A DNA stretch of 13,852 bases from JBOGHU01 sp050742255 (GTDB lineage Bacteria > Actinomycetota > Acidimicrobiia > Acidimicrobiales > CADCSY01), in NCBI GenBank assembly GCA_050742255.1, contig JBOGHU010000015.1:1-13852 (forward strand), written 5' to 3'. The notes below the pieces were generated by a model. That model searched no databases and was not told the DNA's origin. It saw nothing but the letters and a program-made list of their open reading frames with translations. The position numbers were made by a program, and so were the translations under genes. Below are positions 7,200 through 12,929 of the stretch, piece after piece (the first letter of the stretch is position 1; every line of letters begins with the position of its first letter).

Positions 7200-9323
7200 T
7201 CAGGTGAGCACGACCAGGCCCAGGGCCAGCACCGTCGCCGCTCCGAAGAGGAGGGCGCCGTACTGCTGGACGCGGCCGGTCTGGATGGTCCGCAGGATCC
7301 CGCCCATGTCCTCGGCGCCGAAACCGACCCCGTTGACCGCCCCGTCGACGATCTCCTGGTCGATGTGGCGGTAGACCCAGCTCCCCGAGCGCCTGGCCAT
7401 GATGCCCACGGCGTTGACGGCGCCGTCGATGACCTTCTGGTTCACCCAGTAGGCGCCCCGGGCGACGGAGCCCTTGATGGAACCGACGACCACGCCCGTG
7501 TAGAGGTGGTCGAGGTAGTACTTGTTGGCGAGGAGGCGGTAGCCGGCACCGGCCAGGGGGCTGCGAGCGGTCAGCCCCTCGGGCAGCCGTCCCCCGAAGT
7601 ACGCCAGCCCGCCCGCGACCAGGCCGACAAGGACGAACAGGGTGGACAAGACCGCCGGGCCCACCTCGAAGGCGTGCTCCTCGATCCCCGCCAGCAGGAA
7701 GACCCGGTTCTCGGTGATGCGGGCGAAGCCCTCGAACCCGGGGGCGTTGAGGAGCCCCGCCCCCGCCGAGAAGGCCGCCAGGACGACGAGGGGCACCGTG
7801 ATGGCGGGCGGCGACTCGTGGGGGTGGCCGTGGCCGCGGTACTCCCCGAAGAACGTCAGGTAGACGCAGCGGGCCATGTAGGCGGCGGTCAGCGCCGCCC
7901 CCACCAGGCCGACGACGGCGAACAGCTGGTAGCCACCCTCCCCGGCGCCCAGGAGGATCTCGTCCTTCGACCAGAAGCCGGCCAGCGGGAAGAGCCCCGC
8001 CAGCGCCAGCGAGCCGGTGAGGAAGGTGGCGTAGGTGACGGGCATGGTCCGCCGCAGGCCTCCCATGTCGGCCTTCATGTCGAAGCCGTGCACGGCGTGG
8101 CTCACCGACCCCGCCCCCAGGAACAGCAGCGCCTTGAAGAAGGCGTGGGTGAACAGGTGGAAGATCCCCGCCGTCCACGCCCCCACCCCCAGCGCCATCA
8201 CCATGTAGCCGAGCTGGCTGACCGTCGAGTAGGCCAGCACCTTCTTGATGTCGGCCTGGACGAAGGCCAGGGCGGCGGCGATGAGCAGGGTGACCCCCCC
8301 GATGACGGCCACGGGGTTGGCGCCCCCGGCGGAGATGTCGAAGCCCTCCCAGAACACCCCGTAGAGGCGGGCGGTGAGGTAGACGCCGGCCACGACCATG
8401 GTGGCGGCGTGGATGAGGGCCGAGACCGGGGTGGGGCCGGCCATGGCATCGGGCAGCCAGGTGTGCAGGGGGAACTGGGCCGACTTGCCGATCACGCCGA
8501 CGAGGAGGGCGGCTGCGCCCACCAACAGGACGGTCTCGCCGACCTGGCCCCCGAGGACCCGCTCGTTGATCTCGGCGATGTCGAAGGTCTGCCCGGCGGC
8601 GAAGAACATGATGACGATCCCCACGAGGAGGCCTGCGTCGCCGATGCGGGTGGTGAGGAAGGCCTTGACGGCGGCGTCGGAGTTCTCCCGCTTCTCCCAC
8701 CAGTGGCCGATGAGCATGAAGCTGCACAGGCCCATCACCTCCCAGCCGAACAGCAGCAGGAGGGTGCTGCTCGCCACCACCAGCAGGAGCATCCCGCTGG
8801 TGAACAGCGACAAGCCGGCGAAGAAGTAGGTGACCCGGACGTCCCCCAGCATGTAGCTGGTGGAGAAGACGTGCACGAGGAGGGAGATGGTGGTGACCAC
8901 GAACAGCATGACCACCGTGAACCCGTCCACGTGGGTGCCCACCGTGACCTCCACGTCGCCGATCCGCCACCAGGTGGCGGTGCGCCGCACCGCCTCCCGG
9001 ATGGGCTCCTCCTGGCCCCCCTCGCCCTCGGCGCCGGCCCCCATCTGCTCGGCCTCCCCCGCCTCCACCCCGCGACGGCCCTCCCCGGCGCTGACTCCGG
9101 CCCCGTCGTGGGCCTCGCCGGCGGTGGCCGCGGCCGGCTCGACGACCTCGGTGGCGGGCCGGTCCACCCACTGGGCCACGCTCACGACCGACAGCACGAA
9201 CGCCACGGCCACGGCGCCCACGCCGATCTCCACCCCCCCCTTGGGCAGGCGCTTGCCGAGGAAGAGGATGAGCCAGAAGGAGGCGAAGGTGATCGCCGGG
9301 ATGACCCAGGCGTTCACGAGCAC
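7200..9323 (-). CDS. nuoL: NADH-quinone oxidoreductase subunit L
   Basis: The distal antiporter-like subunit of complex I, 707 residues, somewhat longer than the about 610-residue E. coli protein. Core residues are kept: Glu195 in FGWEVMGLCSF, Lys280 in GKSAQFPLHTWLPDAM, His305 in SALIHAATM, Lys360-Lys361 in ADIKKVLAYS, and Lys453 in GFWSKDEIL. The extra length has two sources. One is a low-complexity, Glu/Ala/Gly-rich insert at about residues 54-112, between predicted helices 2 and 3, probably on the outer face. The other is a long C-terminal arm with a duplicated helix motif (VNQKVIDGAVNAVG at 627-640 and IDQEIVDGAVNGVG at 654-667) before the last membrane helix. The GTG at 9323 is three bases after the nuoK stop, with GAAGGG upstream; a second GTG two codons in (9317) is an alternative. 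Confidence 0.96.
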   Translation of the reverse strand: MLVNAWVIPAITFASFWLILFLGKRLPKGGVEIGVGAVAVAFVLSVVSVAQWVDRPATEVVEPAAATAGEAHDGAGVSAGEGRRGVEAGEAEQMGAGAEGEGGQEEPIREAVRRTATWWRIGDVEVTVGTHVDGFTVVMLFVVTTISLLVHVFSTSYMLGDVRVTYFFAGLSLFTSGMLLLVVASSTLLLLFGWEVMGLCSFMLIGHWWEKRENSDAAVKAFLTTRIGDAGLLVGIVIMFFAAGQTFDIAEINERVLGGQVGETVLLVGAAALLVGVIGKSAQFPLHTWLPDAMAGPTPVSALIHAATMVVAGVYLTARLYGVFWEGFDISAGGANPVAVIGGVTLLIAAALAFVQADIKKVLAYSTVSQLGYMVMALGVGAWTAGIFHLFTHAFFKALLFLGAGSVSHAVHGFDMKADMGGLRRTMPVTYATFLTGSLALAGLFPLAGFWSKDEILLGAGEGGYQLFAVVGLVGAALTAAYMARCVYLTFFGEYRGHGHPHESPPAITVPLVVLAAFSAGAGLLNAPGFEGFARITENRVFLLAGIEEHAFEVGPAVLSTLFVLVGLVAGGLAYFGGRLPEGLTARSPLAGAGYRLLANKYYLDHLYTGVVVGSIKGSVARGAYWVNQKVIDGAVNAVGIMARRSGSWVYRHIDQEIVDGAVNGVGFGAEDMGGILRTIQTGRVQQYGALLFGAATVLALGLVVLT

Positions 9324-9326
9324 GGC

Positions 9327-9635
9327 CTAGCCCTTCATGAGGTCGAGCTCGTCGAGATCGACGCTGGTGCGGTTCCGGTAGATCAGCAGCACGATGGCCA
9401 GGCCCACGCCCACCTCGGCGGCGGCGACGGTGACCACGAACAGGGCGAAGACCTGGCCGGTGATGGCGGCACCGCCCCCCTGCATGGCCCCGAAGGCCAC
9501 CAGGTTGATGTTGACGGCGTTGAGGATGAGCTCGATGGACATGAGGACGAGCACGCCGTTGCGGCGGGCCAGGACCCCGTAGACCCCGACGCAGAAGAGG
9601 AACGCCCCGAGCAGCAGGAACTGGTTCAGCAGCAC
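9327..9635 (-). CDS. nuoK: NADH-quinone oxidoreductase subunit K
   Basis: Small membrane subunit of complex I, 102 residues with three membrane helices, the usual size. The two buried glutamates of the central proton path are present: Glu35 in LMSIELILNAVNIN and Glu74 in VAAAEVGVGLAI. The chain ends in an acidic tail, DLDELDL (93-99). The start is a GTG at 9635, 12 bases after the nuoJ stop. The nuoJ TGA lies in the same frame upstream, so this is the first possible start, and the GAGGG beside that stop can serve as ribosome site. nuoL starts three bases after its TAG, and the nuoL ribosome site falls inside the last codons of nuoK, which suggests coupled translation. Confidence 0.96.
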   Translation of the reverse strand: MLLNQFLLLGAFLFCVGVYGVLARRNGVLVLMSIELILNAVNINLVAFGAMQGGGAAITGQVFALFVVTVAAAEVGVGLAIVLLIYRNRTSVDLDELDLMKG

Positions 9636-9647
9636 GTCCGTGCGCCC

Positions 9648-10166
9648 TCAGTCGCGCCGGGCCAGCACGATGGCACCCACCAGCGCGGCCAGGAGGAGCA
9701 CCGAGATGGCCTCGAAGGGGACCAGGAAGGTGGAGAAGATCGCATCGCCCACCGCCCCGGTACCCCGCTCGGCGGCCAGGGCCTCCCGGCTGGTGCCGGA
9801 GAGGGTGGGGATCCGGTCGCCACCGAAGGTGTCGACCAGCACGAAGCCCAGCAGCCCGGCCAGGAGGAGCCCGGTCACCGCGGCCAGCCACCGCTGGTCG
9901 TTGTCGAGCCCGGCCTCCTTCCCCAGGGTGGCCCTGGTGAGCATGATCCCGAAGAGGAAGAGCACGACGATGGCGCCGATGTAGATGAGGACCTGGACCA
10001 CGGCGACGAACTCGGCGGCCAGCAGGATGTAGAGGGCGCCGACGCTGGCCAGCACCACGACCAGGTACAGGGCGGCGTGGACCACGTTGCGGGTGGTGAC
10101 CACCCGCAGGGCGGCGATGCCGGCGGTGGCGGCCAGGATGGCGAAGGCCACGTCTTGGGCGACCAT
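9648..10166 (-). CDS. nuoJ: NADH-quinone oxidoreductase subunit J
   Basis: Membrane subunit of complex I (ND6 type), 172 residues with about five helices, the normal size. The conserved third helix reads VLIYIGAIVVLFLFGIML (59-76), the segment that in solved complexes changes between alpha and pi forms during coupling. Before it comes AALYLVVVLASVGALYILLAAEF, including the family-typical Leu-rich second helix and Glu52. A hydrophilic loop of about 40 residues lies before the last helix. The ATG at 10166 shares its A with the nuoI stop (TGATG), which fixes the start and implies reinitiation; the long frame upstream overlaps nuoI and has no protein-like features. Confidence 0.95.
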   Translation of the reverse strand: MVAQDVAFAILAATAGIAALRVVTTRNVVHAALYLVVVLASVGALYILLAAEFVAVVQVLIYIGAIVVLFLFGIMLTRATLGKEAGLDNDQRWLAAVTGLLLAGLLGFVLVDTFGGDRIPTLSGTSREALAAERGTGAVGDAIFSTFLVPFEAISVLLLAALVGAIVLARRD

Positions 10167-10654
10167 CAGCGGGGGACCTGGCGCACCTTCTGCTCCGACC
10201 CGCTCTCGTAGGGCTCGAAGTCGGGCACCGTCCCCATCCACTCGCCGAGGCGGTCCTTGTCGTGGAGCATGTCGGCGATCCGCGGCTCGGAGTACTCGTA
10301 CTCGGGGCTCCAGAACAGGGCGTCGAAGGGGCAGACCTCCACGCAGATGCCGCAGTACATGCACAGCGAGTAGTCGATGTCGAACCGGTCCAGCAGCTGC
10401 TTGGTCCGGGGCTTGCCACCGGCACGGCGGGGCGGGGCCTTGGTCTTGTGGCCCTCGATGTAGATGCACCAGTCGGGGCACTCCCGGGCGCAGAGCATGC
10501 AGACGGTGCAGTTCTCCTCCTTGAGGGCGATGACGCCCCGGGCCCGGGTGGGCGGCGCCTCCTTCTCGTGGGGGTACTGGGTGGTCACGGCGGGCCTCAG
10601 CATGGTCTTGAACGTCACGCCGAGCCCCTTGACCAGGCCGGGGAGCTGGGACAT
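10166..10654 (-). CDS. nuoI: NADH-quinone oxidoreductase subunit I (two 4Fe-4S ferredoxin-like)
   Basis: Peripheral iron-sulfur subunit of complex I, 162 residues, carrying clusters N6a and N6b that pass electrons toward N2 in NuoB. Both cluster motifs are complete: Cys49-52-55 with Cys59 in CTVCMLCARECP, and Cys98-101-104 with Cys108 in CMYCGICVEVCP. An N-terminal amphipathic helix (GLVKGLGVTFKTML, 6-19) probably lies on the membrane, as in relatives. The ATG at 10654 has a strong Shine-Dalgarno GGAGGT nine bases upstream. A 19-codon mini-ORF bridges from the nuoH stop to this start. In this EFG-less cluster NuoI would be the entry point for electrons from whatever donor docks. Confidence 0.97.
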   Translation of the reverse strand: MSQLPGLVKGLGVTFKTMLRPAVTTQYPHEKEAPPTRARGVIALKEENCTVCMLCARECPDWCIYIEGHKTKAPPRRAGGKPRTKQLLDRFDIDYSLCMYCGICVEVCPFDALFWSPEYEYSEPRIADMLHDKDRLGEWMGTVPDFEPYESGSEQKVRQVPR

Positions 10655-10713
10655 CAGGACACCACCTCCGTTCGGACGGGAGCCGGGCGACCTCGGCTGG
10701 GGGCCGGGATCAT
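10654..10713 (-). other. Bridging mini-ORF of 19 codons between nuoH and nuoI
   Basis: The 58-base gap between nuoH and nuoI is exactly filled by an open frame of 19 codons plus TGA. Its ATG shares a base with the nuoH stop (TGATG) and its TGA shares a base with the nuoI ATG (TGATG). The nuoI Shine-Dalgarno lies inside its last codons. The predicted peptide is Pro/Arg-rich (it begins MIPAPSRGRP) and has no recognisable family. It may only keep ribosomes moving from nuoH to nuoI; the peptide itself may have no function. Two matched overlaps could be chance in GC-rich DNA. Confidence 0.35.
10664..10669 (-). promoter_or_regulatory. Shine-Dalgarno site of nuoI
   Basis: GGAGGT on the minus strand, nine bases before the nuoI ATG at 10654. 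It is the strongest ribosome site in the window, and it decides the nuoI start against the upstream ATG at 10735, which lies inside nuoH. Confidence 0.75.
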
Positions 10714-11744
10714 CAGAGCACCACCTTGAAGACACCGGTGGCCAGGATGTTGAGGAGCGAGAGCGGGATCAGGTACTTCCAGGCGAAGGTCTGGAGCTGG
10801 TCCTCGCGGAGCCGGGGGTAGGTGAACCGGATCCAGAAGATGAGCAGGGCCACCAGCATGGTCTTGGCGAACAGCACGACAGGACCGACCACGTTGGAGA
10901 GCACGCCGCCGGCGAGGTCGAGACCGGGCACGTACCACCCCCCGAGGAACATGGTCGCGGCGAGGGCCGCGAACACGAAGGCGCTGGCGAACTCGGCCAG
11001 GTAGAAGAACAGGAACTGCAGGCCGCTGTACTCCACCTGGTACCCGGCGACCAGCTCCGACTCGGCCACGGGCATGTCGAAGGGCGGCTGGGTGAGCTCG
11101 GCCTGGGTCGCCACCAGGAAGAGGGCGAACCCCACGAACTGGGTGAGGATGAACGGCTGTCCCAGCCCGTCGAAGCCGAAGACGGCGCCCTCGGCCTGGG
11201 CCCGGACCATGCCCTGGAGGCTCAGGGTCTCGGCCTGGATCACCACGCCGACCACCGCCAGCACCAGCGGGAGCTCGTAGGCGATGAGCTGGCCGGCGGC
11301 TCGCAGCCCGCCGATGAGGGCGTACTTGTTGGCCGACGCCCAGCCGGCCATGAGGATGCCGAGCACCGAGATCGACGAGACCGCCAGGGCGAAGAAGACC
11401 CCCACGTCGAGGTCCTCGGCCACCAGGTTGGGCCCGGCCGGCACCACCACGAACAGCAGGAAGGTCGAGAGCAGGACCACCACCGGCGCCATGGCGAAGA
11501 CCCAGCGGTCGGCCCGGGCCGGGAGGACCAGCTCCTTCTGGAAGAACTTGGCCCCGTCGGCCACCAGCTGGATGACACCGTGAGGGCCGGCCTCCATGGG
11601 GCCGAGGCGGCTCTGCATGTGGGCCATCATCTTGTACAGGAAGGTCTGGACGATGATCGCCGTGGCGGTGGGCACCAGGACCAGGACCACGGCCACCTTG
11701 ACCACCAGCTGCTGCCAGTAGGCCAGCTCGAGGGCGAGGGTCAC
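10713..11744 (-). CDS. nuoH: NADH-quinone oxidoreductase subunit H
   Basis: Membrane subunit that forms most of the quinone tunnel and joins the Q module to the membrane arm; 343 residues, about eight helices, normal size. Family motifs are clear: RLGPMEAGPHGVIQ (46-59), GWASANKYALIGGLRAAGQ (134-152) followed by Glu157, and a PFDMPVAESELVAGY loop (221-235). Compared with human ND1 several conserved residues differ. The Glu24-Arg25 pair is Leu36-Tyr37, Arg195 is Gln219 and Glu202 is Val226, while Asp199, Glu204, Glu206, Glu143, Glu192 and Glu227 are kept (as Asp223, Glu228, Glu230, Glu157, Glu216 and Glu251). The GTG at 11744 overlaps the nuoD stop as GTGA; upstream residues in this frame lie within nuoD and do not resemble the family. 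nuoE, nuoF and nuoG, which often precede nuoH, are absent here. Confidence 0.96.
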   Translation of the reverse strand: MTLALELAYWQQLVVKVAVVLVLVPTATAIIVQTFLYKMMAHMQSRLGPMEAGPHGVIQLVADGAKFFQKELVLPARADRWVFAMAPVVVLLSTFLLFVVVPAGPNLVAEDLDVGVFFALAVSSISVLGILMAGWASANKYALIGGLRAAGQLIAYELPLVLAVVGVVIQAETLSLQGMVRAQAEGAVFGFDGLGQPFILTQFVGFALFLVATQAELTQPPFDMPVAESELVAGYQVEYSGLQFLFFYLAEFASAFVFAALAATMFLGGWYVPGLDLAGGVLSNVVGPVVLFAKTMLVALLIFWIRFTYPRLREDQLQTFAWKYLIPLSLLNILATGVFKVVL

Positions 11745-12913
11745 CGGTCGATGTCCCCCAGGATGAAGTACAGCGACGCCAGGATGGTGATGATGTCGGG
11801 CACGTAGACGCCCTTCATAACCCAGGGCACGATCGAGATGTTGCTGAACGAGGCAGAGCGGATCTTCACCCGGAACGGGCCCAGCCCCCCCTTGCTCACC
11901 ACGTAGTAGCCCATCTCGCCGAGAGGGTTCTCGGTGGATACCCAGGCCTCCCCCTGAGGCACCTTGATGATGCGGGGGACCTTGGCCATGATCGGACCCG
12001 ACGGCAGCCCGTCGAGGAGCTGGTCGACGATCGAGGTCGCCTCCCGGGTCTCTTGGAGGCGGACCCAGTAGCGGGCGAAGCTGTCGCCGTCGGGGTGGGT
12101 CCAGACCCTCCACTCCACCTCCCGCCAGGCCAGCGGCGTGTCGCCGTCGCGACGGAGGTCCCAGTCGACCCCCGAGGCCCGGATGTTGGCCCCCGACAGC
12201 CCGTAGCTCAGCCCCACCTCGGGGGGGATCACCCCCACGCCCCGCGTGCGGGTCTCGAAGATCTCGTTGCGCAGGAGCAGGGTCTCCATCTCGTCGCAGA
12301 AGTCCCGGACCTTGGCCATGGTCGACCTGGTCTCGGCCACCCAGCCCTTGGGGAGGTCGTCCTTGAGGCCGCCGATGCGGTCGAAGTTGGGGTGGAAGCG
12401 CCCGCCGGTCACCGCCTCGATCAGGTTGAGGACGTGCTCGCGGTCACGGAAGGCGTAGAACACCGGCGTGATCGCCCCCAGCTGCACGCCCATGTCGCCG
12501 AGGAAGAGGGTGATGTTGGCGATGCGGGACAGCTCGAAGAGGACGGTGCGGATCCACTGGGCACGGGCCGGAGCCTCGATCTCCATGAGCTGCTCTGCGG
12601 CCAGGATGAAGGGCACCTCGTTGGCGAAGCTGCCCAGCCAGTCGATCCGGTTGATCAAGGTGGTGACCTGGGGATAGGTGCGGACCTCGGCCAGCTTCTC
12701 GTAGCCGCGGTGCATGTAGCCCATGACCGGGTCGGCGGAGATGACCTGCTCGCCGTCGAGACGGGTGACGATGCGCAGGGTCCCGTGGGTGGCGGGGTGC
12801 TGGGGGCCGATGTTGAGGGTCATGCCCTCGGTCTCCAGCTCCACGTTCACCCTGGCGTCGGCGGCCTGGCCACCGATGTAGGCGCGTTGCTGTCGCTCGC
12901 TGATGGCGGTCAC
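11741..12913 (-). CDS. nuoD: NADH-quinone oxidoreductase subunit D (49 kDa type)
   Basis: Q-module subunit, 390 residues, which with NuoB and NuoH makes the quinone reduction site. Family landmarks are IGPQHPATHGTLR (35-47), GYMHRGYEKL (65-74), RAQWIR (117-122) and the C-terminal GDIDR. The alignment to bovine 49-kDa runs without gaps at an offset of 16 from His55 to His190. The N2-side residues Arg85 and His190 are kept (Arg69, His174), as is quinone-site His59 (His43). The quinone tyrosine Tyr108 is Trp92 and Asp160 is Gln144. The C-terminal strand is also unusual (LASLYFILGDIDR). The GTG at 12913 has AGGAG five bases upstream and follows the nuoC stop by 16 bases; the longer upstream frame is a shadow of the nuoC repeat tract. 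The stop overlaps nuoH. Confidence 0.96.
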   Translation of the reverse strand: MTAISERQQRAYIGGQAADARVNVELETEGMTLNIGPQHPATHGTLRIVTRLDGEQVISADPVMGYMHRGYEKLAEVRTYPQVTTLINRIDWLGSFANEVPFILAAEQLMEIEAPARAQWIRTVLFELSRIANITLFLGDMGVQLGAITPVFYAFRDREHVLNLIEAVTGGRFHPNFDRIGGLKDDLPKGWVAETRSTMAKVRDFCDEMETLLLRNEIFETRTRGVGVIPPEVGLSYGLSGANIRASGVDWDLRRDGDTPLAWREVEWRVWTHPDGDSFARYWVRLQETREATSIVDQLLDGLPSGPIMAKVPRIIKVPQGEAWVSTENPLGEMGYYVVSKGGLGPFRVKIRSASFSNISIVPWVMKGVYVPDIITILASLYFILGDIDR

Positions 12914-12918
12914 GGCGT

Positions 12919-12923
12919 CTCCT
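12919..12923 (-). promoter_or_regulatory. Shine-Dalgarno site of nuoD
   Basis: AGGAG on the minus strand, five bases before the GTG at 12913 and inside the 16-base nuoC-nuoD gap. It supports the GTG over an upstream ATG at 13072, which lies in the nuoC repeat and would add a meaningless Met-Gly-Pro-Ala-Arg repeat. Confidence 0.7.
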
Positions 12924-12929
12924 GCGGGC

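Noticed and set aside
7056..10211. A 1051-codon plus-strand frame antisense to nuoL, nuoK and nuoJ
   Set aside because: Composition is His/Gly/Glu/Asp/Gln-rich, mirroring hydrophobic codons on the other strand. The minus-strand genes are certain, so this is a shadow.
7045..10425. A 1126-codon minus-strand frame through nuoI to nuoL
   Set aside because: It is an Arg/Gly/His/Pro-rich off-frame reading of well-defined nuo genes and crosses several of their stop/start junctions.
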